From positions 62,001 through 126,000 of the forward strand of contig NZ_MACI01000034.1 of the NCBI RefSeq assembly GCF_001884105.1: a stretch of DNA of 64,000 bases. The letters are read 5' to 3'. Origin of the DNA: Bacillus luti. Lineage in GTDB: Bacteria; Bacillota; Bacilli; Bacillales; Bacillaceae_G. Shown here in pieces: positions 51,517-60,964 of this stretch. A program made the translations under genes and the position numbers. Below the pieces are notes generated by a model. The model saw nothing but the letters and a program-made list of their open reading frames with translations. It was not told where the DNA came from and ran no database searches. The first letter of the stretch is position 1. The number at the start of each line of letters is the position of its first letter.

Positions 51517-52305
51517 TTATTCACCTTTAAATGTAGGTAAACGCTTTTCTAAAAATGCAGCAATGCCTTCTTTATGATCCGCTGTTTGTCTCATCGCATA
51601 TTGGCCGCGTTTTTCAAGCTGCAATGTTTGTTCTAAATTAGAGCGATTTACTTCACATAAAATTTGCTTCGTTTGAATCATCGCTTTAATCGGTTTTTGT
51701 GACCATTCACTAATTTTTTGCTTCACAGCCGTTTGGAAATCCTCGCCGATTACTTCATCAATTAAGCCGATATCAAGCGCTTCGCTCGCCGATAATTTCT
51801 TTCCTTCCCAAATAATTTGCTTCGTCACATTTTCACCGACGCGCTTTTGAAGGAAGAAATGACCGCCACCATCTGGAATTAAAGCGATTCCAATAAAGTT
51901 CATCGCAATAATAGATGATATATCTGCCATCACATAATCAGCTGTTAATGCAATACTTAACCCAAGACCTGCAGTTGGTCCATGAATGGCACTAATAACA
52001 AGCTTCGGCATCGTATATAAAGTCACAACGACTTCAGAAATAGTGTTCATAATGCCATCAAACTTGCTTTCATCATTACTCGAAAGCATCGATTTAATAT
52101 CCCCACCCGCAGAAAAACCACGGCCATTCCCGCATAGCACAACAATGTGTGCAGAACTCTCCGCTACTTCTTTCAGCTTTTGTAATAGCTCTTTTAATGT
52201 TGGCTCATCTAATGCATTTAACACCTCTGGGCGATTGACCATAACCGTTGCAACGCGCCCTTCATACTTCACAACAACAGATTCTGTTTTACTTGTTACT
52301 TCCAT
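51517..52305 (-). CDS. Enoyl-CoA hydratase/isomerase family protein
   Basis: A 262-residue crotonase-fold protein with the oxyanion-hole motif GRGFSAGGDIKSM near 62-74 and HGPTAGLGLSIALTADYVMA. The segment IGIALIPDGGG follows, where crotonases have their second catalytic acid position; the usual glutamate there is replaced, so the reaction may not be hydration. The substrate is unknown. Isolated gene with its own terminator. Confidence 0.85.
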   Translation of the reverse strand: MEVTSKTESVVVKYEGRVATVMVNRPEVLNALDEPTLKELLQKLKEVAESSAHIVVLCGNGRGFSAGGDIKSMLSSNDESKFDGIMNTISEVVVTLYTMPKLVISAIHGPTAGLGLSIALTADYVMADISSIIAMNFIGIALIPDGGGHFFLQKRVGENVTKQIIWEGKKLSASEALDIGLIDEVIGEDFQTAVKQKISEWSQKPIKAMIQTKQILCEVNRSNLEQTLQLEKRGQYAMRQTADHKEGIAAFLEKRLPTFKGE

Positions 52306-52603
52306 TATATATACCCCTCTTTTCTACATAAAGATTATACTTATATAATTATAGAAAGCAGGTGAAAAACCCTTCTTTTTTCTTAATTTTCTGTCTAATA
52401 ATCGTGTAATTTGTATATAGCCTCGTATAAAACATACAATTCCGTTGAAAAATATAGCAATTAAAGTCGGTTTACCCATCTATTTCATCTATTTACCATT
52501 ACAATGAAATGGTGTATTCTTAAGTTTGATATAAAAAATTAAATATAGAAATTCATTCTCCTTCCTATTAATATAGAGGTGCTGAAAATAAAAGAATGAA
52601 GAA
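52306..52603. promoter_or_regulatory. Divergent promoter region
   Basis: 298 bp between divergent genes. It is AT-rich with candidate -10 boxes (for example TATATAGCC-like and TATAAAAAATT) but no operator can be read with certainty. The plus-strand gene has GGAGG at 52604-52610 region. Confidence 0.35.
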
Positions 52604-53995
52604 ATGGAGGAACATATGGTTACTAAGTTGAAACAGACGGATAACTACTTCCCGCATTTCCTACTGCTATTCATTGTATTTCAACCAATTTTAGATTTAC
52701 TAACATCTTTCTCAATCTATGTATTACACATGAGTGCAACAGTCGGAATCGTAGTCCGTTTCGCCTTTATGCTTCTTGCATTAGGTTATCTACTTCTTCA
52801 TCATAAACAACCAGGTGCAAAAAAGTATATTCTCTACTTATGTCTCCTTGGCATCGTACTCGCAATCGGCCTTGTGAATAATTTAATGGTCAAATCTCCA
52901 GTTTCATTTGGAGAAGAAGTGAAATTTATTTTGAAAAGTGTATATCCAATTGTACTACTGTTTGGATATATTATCGCACTAAAAGAATTAAAAAATAATG
53001 AATATGTATTTCATAAAATCATTACCTATTTCTTATATGCAACATTAATTTTGAGTATTTCACTTATTACAGCAATGGTAACGGGTACAGATTTCCAAAG
53101 CTACCCTCACTCAAAGATCGGTTCAAGAGGTTGGTTCTTTGCTGGGAATGATTTAAGTTCTATTTTTGCAATTATGTTCCCAATCGTTGTCTTATACTCA
53201 GTTCATAAAACAACATCTTTCTCGAAATTCTATTACTGGATTCCAACTGTACTCGCGATGTATGCAAGCATTATGGTCGGAACGAAAGTAGGATACGGTG
53301 CAATTCTTGTTACGCTTGGTGTGGCACTGTTATTCTCATTCATTCAATACATGATCCATCGCAAACAAGAAGGAAAAGGATTCACACATCTTGTAAATAC
53401 AGTTATTGCTGCTGTCGTATTAGGAGGGTTACTTGCACTTACACCACAAACCCCTATCGCAAAAAATATGAGCATTCATTTACAAATGTATGAATACAAA
53501 AAATCAGTACAAGAAGAAAAAGAACGAAAAGAAGGCAAAGTAATTAAAGAAGAAGAACATAAGCCCGGTGAACTATCAGACTCTGAAGTGAAAAGCTTAA
53601 TTTACAGTGATCGTGACAAGTATTTAAAAGTATACAAACAATATTATAAAGACGCACCACTATCTCAAAAACTATTTGGAATGGGATACGCTGGTAACTA
53701 TACAACGAAAATAAAGTTAATCGAAATGGATTTCTACGACCTATTCTTCGCATTCGGAATTGTCGGGTTCCTTATGTACTTACTACCGATTCTTTATTTC
53801 GGTATAAAAATATTCATTCGTATAATCACAAACTTCAAGAAACTATTTAGCACAAAACACATGCTACTAGCTAGCACACTCGTCCTATCACTCGGCATCG
53901 CCTTTATGTCCGGACACGTATTAACAGCACCAGCCGTTAGTATTTTCTTTACTGTTATACTTGCTTATATGATCGTTGATTTGGAGATTGAATAG
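52604..53995 (+). CDS. O-antigen ligase/polymerase (Wzy/WaaL-like) membrane protein
   Basis: A 463-residue protein with about 10-12 membrane segments and a large extracellular loop (about 300-370, rich in Lys/Glu with YSDRDKYLKVYKQYYKDAPL), the typical layout of O-antigen ligase-type enzymes. Beside the S-layer and csaAB genes it probably polymerises or transfers secondary cell wall polysaccharide units outside the membrane. The likely start is the ATG at 52616 (MVTKLKQ) behind GGAGGAAC; the first ATG at 52604 is also possible. Confidence 0.75.
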   Translation: MEEHMVTKLKQTDNYFPHFLLLFIVFQPILDLLTSFSIYVLHMSATVGIVVRFAFMLLALGYLLLHHKQPGAKKYILYLCLLGIVLAIGLVNNLMVKSPVSFGEEVKFILKSVYPIVLLFGYIIALKELKNNEYVFHKIITYFLYATLILSISLITAMVTGTDFQSYPHSKIGSRGWFFAGNDLSSIFAIMFPIVVLYSVHKTTSFSKFYYWIPTVLAMYASIMVGTKVGYGAILVTLGVALLFSFIQYMIHRKQEGKGFTHLVNTVIAAVVLGGLLALTPQTPIAKNMSIHLQMYEYKKSVQEEKERKEGKVIKEEEHKPGELSDSEVKSLIYSDRDKYLKVYKQYYKDAPLSQKLFGMGYAGNYTTKIKLIEMDFYDLFFAFGIVGFLMYLLPILYFGIKIFIRIITNFKKLFSTKHMLLASTLVLSLGIAFMSGHVLTAPAVSIFFTVILAYMIVDLEIE

Positions 53996-54001
53996 CACTT
54001 G

Positions 54002-54040
54002 AAATACCATGCACTCATTTTGAGGGCATGGTATTTTTTA
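54002..54040 (+). terminator. Terminator after the O-antigen ligase-like gene
   Basis: AAATACCATGC and GCATGGTATTT arms, followed by TTTTATAC on the plus strand. It lies 7 bp past the stop. Confidence 0.85.
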
Positions 54041-54126
54041 TACCTTCTATATTTAATGCTGATTTCCCATCGCATTGCCACAATCAAACATCAACAATCC
54101 CCTTCTCACAAACAGACGAATAATAT

Positions 54127-54167
54127 AAAAAATCCCTTGCAGGAAATTTCCTACAAGGGATTTTTAT
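54127..54167 (-). terminator. Terminator after the S-layer protein gene
   Basis: AAAATCCCTTG and CAAGGGATTTTT arms around CAGGAAATTTCCTA, itself a GGAAATTTCC palindrome. On the minus strand the tail is TTTTTTATATT. It is 25 bp past the S-layer gene stop. Confidence 0.88.
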
Positions 54168-54191
54168 CAATAACAGATAAACTATCTATTA

Positions 54192-56834
54192 TTATTTTTT
54201 AACAATAGTAGTTGATGCAGTTACTTCACCAAGTGATAACTTGTTACCTGCAGCATCTGTAATGTTGATGTCTGCATTATTTGCACCTTTTGGTACTACG
54301 CTAATTGTTGCAGCTTGAGCAACGTTTAGATCTTTTTCAACTGTTAAGTAAACAGTGTTTTTCTCTTCTGCTCCACCATGCTTAATACCTTTAACTGCTA
54401 CATCGTTACCATTTACAACAACTTTTAAGTCATTGATAAATTGAGCGTCGTCTGCAGTGAACTCTTTAACATTTTCGTTAAATGTTACTTTGATTGTATT
54501 TGAAGTTTCAGCTTCGTTAGTAGCTTTCACATACACAGCACTTGCTAATTTTGGAGCTGTGTTATCAGCGAAGTTGATTAATTTTTCAACTGGAGCTTTT
54601 GTTTGAGCGTTAGCTACTACTTTGCTTCCAGAAGCAGTTAATACGTTTGTGCTAATTGTAAATTTAGCATCTTGAGCTTTTGAGAAATAATTTTTTGGTA
54701 AAGAAATCTTAACGATTTGTTTGCTACCAACGAATTCTACAGTTGTACCTGTTGGTAATGCTTTACCATCGATTTTGTAGTTTTCTACATCTTTCGCGTT
54801 ACCGCTCATGTCTTGACCGTAATTTACAGTGATTACATCACCTGCGATTGAAATAATGTCAGCAGTTTTTTCTACTACAGGTGTTACGATACCTGTTGAA
54901 GAAACAGTTGTATTGAATGCAACGTTGCTATTTGTGTTTACAGAGTAAGAAGCTAAGTTCTCATCTTTTGCAAACTTAACAGCACCAGCTTTTACTTCTA
55001 CTGTGTAAGGCTCATCTTTTGCTTCTGAACCAAGTTTAATGTTTAATACATCGCCAACAGCTGTGATGTCAGATGTTACAACTACGCCATCTTTGTCACG
55101 TACTACGATTTGGTCTTTATTATTTACAGCAATTTTACCATTAAATTTAACTAATAAGTTATTGCCTTCAATTTTGTTTAAGCTATCAGTAGCTACTTTT
55201 GGTGTAGCAGTATCAGCAGCTAAAGAAACGCTCATATCAACTGGTTTACCAAGTAAGTTTACTGTATCTTTGTAGTTTTTAATGTTAACACTTAAGTCAA
55301 CGTTCTTTTCGCTACCTGCATATAATGGGTTAAGAGCTCCCTTTGCATCTTCTTTAACAGAAACGATGTATGAAGTTGCATCTTGTGGATCAACTGTAAA
55401 TTGTACTGCACCATTACCGCCTTGAGTATTGTAAGCTGCTGTTGGGAACGTGTAGTTACCTTTTTTCACAGTTAATTCAGGTTGTTGGCTTAATGGTTCT
55501 GAGAATGTAACTTTGAAAGTACGGCTGTTAAGAGCTTTAACTTCTTTCACTTCTGGTGCTGTTGTATCAGAAGCTACAGTGTATTTTGTTGTTAAGATTG
55601 AAGATTTATTAGGATTTACGCGTAATGTATCTTCAGCATCATATACAACTACTTCATGATCGCCTTTTGCGAAGATTCCATTATTAGCAATTGCAGAAGT
55701 TGTTAAAGTGTATACACCTGGTGTTTTACTTGCAACTTTTGCACCTTCGATTTTAACGCCATCAATTTTAACGTCAGCATTTTCTTTTACTGGTTTGTTG
55801 AATGTTAATTCAACTGATTTACCAACAACGCGTGCACCTAATAATTCTGGAGCTGTTGAGTCAGAGAATGTTTTTTCTGTATCAAGATATTTTTCTACAG
55901 GTTTTAAGTCAGCACCTAATACGCCTGTAGTTGAGTGTACTGCATATTTGTCAGAGTTAGCAAATGCTTTCTCAGCTTTTAATTTGAAAGTTACGCTCTT
56001 ACCGTCTTTTGAAAGAACACCTTTCTCATTAGCTTCACCTTCAAAATCAGCAGATGTTAAATCAGCACCATTTTGTTTGAAAATGTAGTTAGATTCTTTA
56101 ATCGCAGATTTTTCATTTACTGGGCTTGTGAATGTAACTTTAATTTCTTGAGCGTTGATCGCACTTACAGATTCAACTTTAGCATCAGTTTTTACTTCTG
56201 GATGATAGTTCATCGCATTGTAGATGAATTGAGCAGCTTGCTCACGAGTTACAACGCCGTTTGGATTGAATTTGCCTTCACCTTCACCAGATACGATACC
56301 TAAGCTTGCAAGAGTCTCGATTGAAGTTTTTGCAGTTGCCCAAGATAAACCGTCGATGTCATTGAAAGTTTTCTTATTGTTGTCATCAGCTTTGAAGCCG
56401 TATGCGTTAACAAGAAGCTGTGCCATTTGTGCACGAGTTAACTTCTCGTCTGGACCGAATTTATTGTCGCCTAAACCAGCCATGATTTTGTTAGCTTCAG
56501 CAGCTGCGATGTATTTAGCATACATGTTGCTTTCTGGTACATCTGTGAATGGAGTTTTTGTTGAACCAGCTTCAATGCCTTTCGCTTTTACCATGAAAGT
56601 AGCTACTTGAGCACGAGTTACATCGTCACCAAATCCGAATAGGCCATTACCAGTACCTACGATAATACCTTTTGCAGCCATAGAATTGATCGCATCTGCA
56701 GACCAATGTCCTTTAGGAACATCTTTAAATGCGCCCTCTTCTGCTGCTGTAGCAACTGGTGCTACTACTCCTGCTACCATTGCAGCTGTCATTGTACCAG
56801 CCATTAATTTGTTAAAAGACTTATTTTTTGCCAT
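54192..56834 (-). CDS. S-layer protein with three SLH domains
   Basis: An 880-residue surface protein: signal peptide MAKNKSFNKLMAGTMTAAMV (cleavage near residue 30, VATAA/EEG), three SLH domains at about 32-205 (FKDVPKGHWSADAINSM, FTDVPESNMYAKYIAAAE, FNDIDGLSWATAKTSIETL), then a long Ig-like/SwmB-repeat ectodomain of Lys, Thr, Val and Ala-rich sequence. The SLH part binds pyruvylated cell wall polysaccharide; the ectodomain forms the crystalline coat. The signal peptide resembles Sap/EA1 of B. anthracis, but the ectodomain does not match Sap as I remember it, so no symbol is given. AAGGAGGAAATAAATC precedes the ATG. Confidence 0.93.
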   Translation of the reverse strand: MAKNKSFNKLMAGTMTAAMVAGVVAPVATAAEEGAFKDVPKGHWSADAINSMAAKGIIVGTGNGLFGFGDDVTRAQVATFMVKAKGIEAGSTKTPFTDVPESNMYAKYIAAAEANKIMAGLGDNKFGPDEKLTRAQMAQLLVNAYGFKADDNNKKTFNDIDGLSWATAKTSIETLASLGIVSGEGEGKFNPNGVVTREQAAQFIYNAMNYHPEVKTDAKVESVSAINAQEIKVTFTSPVNEKSAIKESNYIFKQNGADLTSADFEGEANEKGVLSKDGKSVTFKLKAEKAFANSDKYAVHSTTGVLGADLKPVEKYLDTEKTFSDSTAPELLGARVVGKSVELTFNKPVKENADVKIDGVKIEGAKVASKTPGVYTLTTSAIANNGIFAKGDHEVVVYDAEDTLRVNPNKSSILTTKYTVASDTTAPEVKEVKALNSRTFKVTFSEPLSQQPELTVKKGNYTFPTAAYNTQGGNGAVQFTVDPQDATSYIVSVKEDAKGALNPLYAGSEKNVDLSVNIKNYKDTVNLLGKPVDMSVSLAADTATPKVATDSLNKIEGNNLLVKFNGKIAVNNKDQIVVRDKDGVVVTSDITAVGDVLNIKLGSEAKDEPYTVEVKAGAVKFAKDENLASYSVNTNSNVAFNTTVSSTGIVTPVVEKTADIISIAGDVITVNYGQDMSGNAKDVENYKIDGKALPTGTTVEFVGSKQIVKISLPKNYFSKAQDAKFTISTNVLTASGSKVVANAQTKAPVEKLINFADNTAPKLASAVYVKATNEAETSNTIKVTFNENVKEFTADDAQFINDLKVVVNGNDVAVKGIKHGGAEEKNTVYLTVEKDLNVAQAATISVVPKGANNADINITDAAGNKLSLGEVTASTTIVKK

Positions 56835-57332
56835 TGATTTATTTCCTCCTTGAGAAATATAATACTAGCTTTAGAAATATGTATTTGAAAAACTAGTGAT
56901 TTACCTGATTCATATATTAAAATTACAAACTCTTTTTAAGAAAAGCAGAATTTATCAGCCATAATAAATTCTATCTTTTACCAAAAAGTTAAACCATGTA
57001 TATAATACGTCATAATTCTTTTTTTTAAAAGATTTTATTATCGCATAATTCGACAATTTCTTAACATTTGTCGAATTATATCTTTATCAAATTTTCTAAT
57101 ATGTAAACGTATATACATCGTTTGTATTTAATATACAGATAGTATTATAGCATAAATCCTGAATGGATTGATAATTTATATTCTTTAAAATTATCGACAC
57201 TCTTCGACATGTATGCGTTCTATTTTTGTTATTTTGTCGAATTATTTGTTATTATTTTGAATAAAATGGGATTGTTTTCATTTTAATGTAACTAAATACC
57301 ATTATGTGCCATTATTTGTTTTTTTGGCAAAC
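56835..57332 (-). promoter_or_regulatory. Long leader and promoter region of the S-layer gene
   Basis: An extended -10 TGCTATAAT (minus strand, -10 at 57144-57149) would give a leader of about 300 nt, typical of S-layer genes. A second candidate, TGCGATAAT (57037-57042), has a 12-bp palindrome over its -35 region. The motif TTGTCGAATTAT occurs three times: as the two arms at 57045-57056 and 57068-57079, and again at 57234-57245. Confidence 0.6.
57045..57079. promoter_or_regulatory. Palindromic operator candidate (ATAATTCGACAA / TTGTCGAATTAT)
   Basis: Two perfect 12-bp arms flank an 11-bp spacer, and a third single arm is at 57234-57245. It lies upstream of the S-layer gene, across the -35 region of one putative promoter. 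It has no U-tract, so it is unlikely to be a terminator. Confidence 0.65.
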
Positions 57333-57388
57333 AAAAAACTGATCACCTTTTTCATTTATCGCAAAATGCATCTAGGTGATCAGTCTTT
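57333..57388 (-). terminator. Terminator after the SLH glucosaminidase gene
   Basis: ACTGATCACCT and AGGTGATCAGT are perfect 11-bp arms with a 24-base loop; on the minus strand TTTTTTGTTTGCC follows. It lies just past the stop at 57399. Confidence 0.85.
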
Positions 57389-57398
57389 GTTTACTTTA

Positions 57399-59237
57399 TT
57401 AGTGTTTTACGTACTCTACATTTTCTTTTGCAATATACGCTTCATTTACAGCAGGGTCATCAGAAATGATTTTAACCCATGCTTGTCCATTTATCGTTTC
57501 TTCGCCTGTAATCGTAACAACTTTATTTGGCGATAAGCTATACAGTTTTGCGCCTGACGTACGAGGATCTCTTTTCACTTCTACCTTGTTTGTTACACGT
57601 GCAAGTTTATATTTGTTGTACTCTTTCTTACCTAAGTACGAATCAAAACGGAACATATGCCCTGCTACTTTTTTACCCCAGTTTGCATCAGATGCATAGT
57701 TCATATTTATACCACCAGATTTATCACCTGTATACGCTGCTGTATAACGCCAATGTCCTGGATTTAAATACCATTCATTCATATATACTTTTGCAGCATC
57801 TTCAATACAATCCTCTTTGGAATTGAATGTTTTACCGTTACCAAATGGATTATTATCCGTTGCATTTAAACCAAATAAGTTATTTTTATCTCGTGCAAGA
57901 TCGCTTGTTCCATATAAACTCTCATGAACTGCTAATGAATATAGGAATAATGCATTTACATTATACTTGCTTTCTACTTCTTTAAACTTCTTTCCTAAAC
58001 CGATTAATGGAGAATCTGCTCTAACTGATTTTACATAACTATCTAATTGTTCTGCTGTGTACTCTGTTTTAGAACGTAATGATAAGTAATTAAAATATTG
58101 ATAGAACGTTTCATTTCCAAATGTCTTTCCATCTATACTCTCCATTTGTTGCCCCGGCTTCATAAAAGCAGGTGCCGCGCCGTATCTATATCCTGTATAG
58201 CTCGGCTTCTTTTCAAACTCATAATATCTATGATATAAGTATCCATCGTTGGCAACATAATAATATGATTTTTGCATTTCTTTTTCAGGAACTAAAGTGA
58301 CTTCATTTTTCTTCACATAACCTGTTAAATCAGAGAGTTGTACTTTCACACGATCTTCTCCAACTTCTAACACTTTAAATTCTGTTCCATACTCAAGGTA
58401 TGTATATACTGTTTTTAAATTTTCACCGTAAATATTAATTGTATTTCCATTAACTCTCTTCGCAGTTGCAAAGCCATCCTTAATCCAGACATACTCATTT
58501 TCATATTTCACTGCATTGATGCCTTTATTTTGTGCAGCTGTAACAGCTTCTTTATATGTAGTGTAACGCTCTACTACTTTCCCTGCATCATTTAACAACA
58601 CATAATTCTTTGTTTCTACAGGCGTTTCTCCACCACCAATTTTATCAAGCATTAAGTTTAGCATCGCCGAAGCCATACCTCTTGTTGCTGATAAATGCGG
58701 TCTAAACGTATTATCTTCTGGATAACCTTTAATAATCCCGGTAGCTACCATAACTTGTACATGTTCTTTATAGTTAATACGATTCGTATCAGCAAATGTA
58801 AGCGGACTTACAGTTACTTTAACATTCTTATAATCTAGCGCCTGTTTTACCATTACGGCCATTTCTTCACGTGTAATCACATCACCAGGTGAAAAAGTCT
58901 CCGGACTACGCCCCTTAATAATTCCCGCTCCGAATGCTCTACTTACACCGTCATATAAGCCGTAAGATTTTGGCACATCACTAAAATTCGAATCTGCTTG
59001 TGGAAGTTGCAGCGCTTTCGCTATTAATGTAGCAAACTCCGCTCTCGTTATCGCTTTATCCGGTAAATATACATTATCTCCATATCCAGACATAATCCCT
59101 TTATTAATAAGAGTGCGCATATGCTGTTCAAATAAGTGCCCTGTAATATCATCGCTCGCCGCATAACTTGAAATAGGCGTTAAAAGCAATGATCCCGTTA
59201 ATGCAACTGCCGTAATACCCTTTGAAAATTTCTTCAC
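57399..59237 (-). CDS. S-layer-anchored endo-beta-N-acetylglucosaminidase (BslO-like)
   Basis: A 612-residue exported hydrolase: signal peptide (1-27), three SLH domains (about 30-200), an SH3-like linker region, a glucosaminidase domain (around 370-520, with SPLIGLGKKFKEVESKYNVN, FLYSLAVHESLYGTSDLARD and KNNLFGLNATDNNPFG) and a C-terminal SH3b domain. The glutamate in AVHESLYG is the expected catalytic acid. It cuts glycan strands of peptidoglycan at cell ends. The layout matches BslO of B. anthracis, but the locus differs, so the symbol is left open. Confidence 0.9.
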   Translation of the reverse strand: MKKFSKGITAVALTGSLLLTPISSYAASDDITGHLFEQHMRTLINKGIMSGYGDNVYLPDKAITRAEFATLIAKALQLPQADSNFSDVPKSYGLYDGVSRAFGAGIIKGRSPETFSPGDVITREEMAVMVKQALDYKNVKVTVSPLTFADTNRINYKEHVQVMVATGIIKGYPEDNTFRPHLSATRGMASAMLNLMLDKIGGGETPVETKNYVLLNDAGKVVERYTTYKEAVTAAQNKGINAVKYENEYVWIKDGFATAKRVNGNTINIYGENLKTVYTYLEYGTEFKVLEVGEDRVKVQLSDLTGYVKKNEVTLVPEKEMQKSYYYVANDGYLYHRYYEFEKKPSYTGYRYGAAPAFMKPGQQMESIDGKTFGNETFYQYFNYLSLRSKTEYTAEQLDSYVKSVRADSPLIGLGKKFKEVESKYNVNALFLYSLAVHESLYGTSDLARDKNNLFGLNATDNNPFGNGKTFNSKEDCIEDAAKVYMNEWYLNPGHWRYTAAYTGDKSGGINMNYASDANWGKKVAGHMFRFDSYLGKKEYNKYKLARVTNKVEVKRDPRTSGAKLYSLSPNKVVTITGEETINGQAWVKIISDDPAVNEAYIAKENVEYVKH

Positions 59238-59495
59238 GGTTATCCTCCTCGTAATCTACTAATTTATCATTCCAACACCGATTATATACTAATTATATAA
59301 ACATGATAAATAAAAATTAACATAAAGCCTTTTGAAAATACATATTTTATTATATAAGAATAATATATAATTCTACTATTGCTCTTTCCTACCTCATTCT
59401 TTTCCAACCGTGAAATTCTTTATGATATAATGGCGTAGTTATTTCTGTTTATATAGAAATAACTGCAAAGATATTACATACTACGGAGGATAAAT
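59238..59495. promoter_or_regulatory. Divergent promoter region (glucosaminidase and glycosyltransferase genes)
   Basis: An extended -10 TGATATAAT lies at 59423-59431 on the plus strand, 65 bp before the glycosyltransferase-like gene, whose ribosome binding site is GGAGG at 59484-59488. The minus-strand side has GAGGAGG before the glucosaminidase start. No operator was recognised. Confidence 0.5.
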
Positions 59496-60926
59496 ATGCC
59501 TAGACTATATACATTTGCATTTAAATCATTGCAAATATTAACGGTATTATTTTTTGCAATGACTCTTATTTTCTCATTGCAATATTTAATAACTGAACCG
59601 AAGTACAACACCTTTTTACTTATAGTTGCACTCATGATTGTTCTAATCGGTATTGTATTCATTTCTATCATCGTGAACCGATTCTTTACTCAAACACAAT
59701 TTATCATATTTCTTTGTTTACTAGCATTCATATTGCGCCTTGCATGGGTGTTAACAGTCCATACAAATATCGTACAAGATTTCGCACAAATGTATAACGG
59801 AGCAGTTGATGCGGCAAATAACAATTTCTCATTCGCAAACGAAACATACTTTACTACTTGGGTATATCAGCTAGGCTTTACGATGTATCAAGCTGGTGTT
59901 TTGAAATTGTTTGGAGAAAGTGTATTGGCGATTAAATTACTAAACGTACTATACTGCACTGGTATTACGTACTTTATATATCGCATAGCTTCGCATTTAT
60001 TTAACGAATTTAGCGGCAGAGTTGCAGCACTCATTTTCGCAACATACATCCCTAACATTATGATGACTTCTGTTTTAACAAATCAGCACCTCGCAACATT
60101 TTTATTCTACGCTGGTTTTTATCTTCTCGTAAAAAAAGGAATCTCGCATTCGTATGCATGGATATTTGTTAGTATTCTTATTGCATTTGGCGATATTATG
60201 AGGCCGATTGGTATTGTTATTTTACTAGCGCTCATTCTTTTCTTACTGATCACTCATATAATAGGTGATCAAAAAATTAATAAAAAAATGGTCGTTTCAA
60301 AGTTAATTGGTATGCTTGGCGTTTATTATATCGTGCACTTTATCTTTAGTTATACATTAATCACTACAGGGGTTACACAATATCCATTATCTAGCCGAGA
60401 CCCTTATTGGAAATTTGTAGTCGGATTAAATCCTGAGACAACAGGTGGATTTTCTTTCCCTGACCATAAACTTGTTTTTCAATATCCGATTGGCGAGGAA
60501 CGTTTTGAAATTGAAAAACAACTCATTACAGAAAGAATTGCGGATAAAGGACAGCTATTATTGTTATTCAAAAATAAATTTAAAGTTATGTGGGGAGATT
60601 ATGACGCATCCATTTATTGGGGGCTAGAAGGGTATATAAAACCTGAATTATCACGATTACTATGGACGTTAGAAAAATTATGTTACGTAAGCATCTGCCT
60701 ATTCGCTCTTATCGCTTCCATCAAAACGATAAGAGAACAAAAAAATAAAACTTTACTATTCTTCTCTCTATTAATTTTAGGTTACGCAGGAGTCCATATA
60801 TTTATTGAGGTACAATCGCGTTATCGCTACTTTATAATACCGACGTTTATGATTATGCAAGGTTACGGCGTCTATCTCATTACGCAATATATGAAAAAAG
60901 ATTCAGAGCGTAAAGAAATACATTAA
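59496..60926 (+). CDS. GT39/ArnT-like membrane glycosyltransferase
   Basis: A 476-residue protein with about 11-12 membrane segments. Between helices 1 and 2 there is an extracytoplasmic loop with an acidic patch (TNIVQDFAQMYNGAVDAANN), the usual place of the catalytic aspartate in GT-C family enzymes such as ArnT and PMT. Such enzymes transfer lipid-linked sugars outside the membrane, so a role in secondary cell wall polysaccharide or glycoprotein assembly is likely beside csaAB. The acceptor is unknown. Confidence 0.72.
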   Translation: MPRLYTFAFKSLQILTVLFFAMTLIFSLQYLITEPKYNTFLLIVALMIVLIGIVFISIIVNRFFTQTQFIIFLCLLAFILRLAWVLTVHTNIVQDFAQMYNGAVDAANNNFSFANETYFTTWVYQLGFTMYQAGVLKLFGESVLAIKLLNVLYCTGITYFIYRIASHLFNEFSGRVAALIFATYIPNIMMTSVLTNQHLATFLFYAGFYLLVKKGISHSYAWIFVSILIAFGDIMRPIGIVILLALILFLLITHIIGDQKINKKMVVSKLIGMLGVYYIVHFIFSYTLITTGVTQYPLSSRDPYWKFVVGLNPETTGGFSFPDHKLVFQYPIGEERFEIEKQLITERIADKGQLLLLFKNKFKVMWGDYDASIYWGLEGYIKPELSRLLWTLEKLCYVSICLFALIASIKTIREQKNKTLLFFSLLILGYAGVHIFIEVQSRYRYFIIPTFMIMQGYGVYLITQYMKKDSERKEIH

Positions 60927-60927
60927 C

Positions 60928-60964
60928 AAAAAAACACTCTACTTTTTCTGTAGAGTGTTTTTTT
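60928..60964. terminator. Bidirectional terminator between convergent genes
   Basis: AAAAAAACACTCTAC and GTAGAGTGTTTTTTT arms (15 bp). It ends the glycosyltransferase gene (plus) and csaB (minus), whose stop lies inside the left arm. Confidence 0.92.

Noticed and set aside
54192-56834. Naming the S-layer gene sap or eag.
   Set aside because: Only the signal peptide and SLH region look alike; the ectodomain does not match my recollection of either, so the symbol was left blank.
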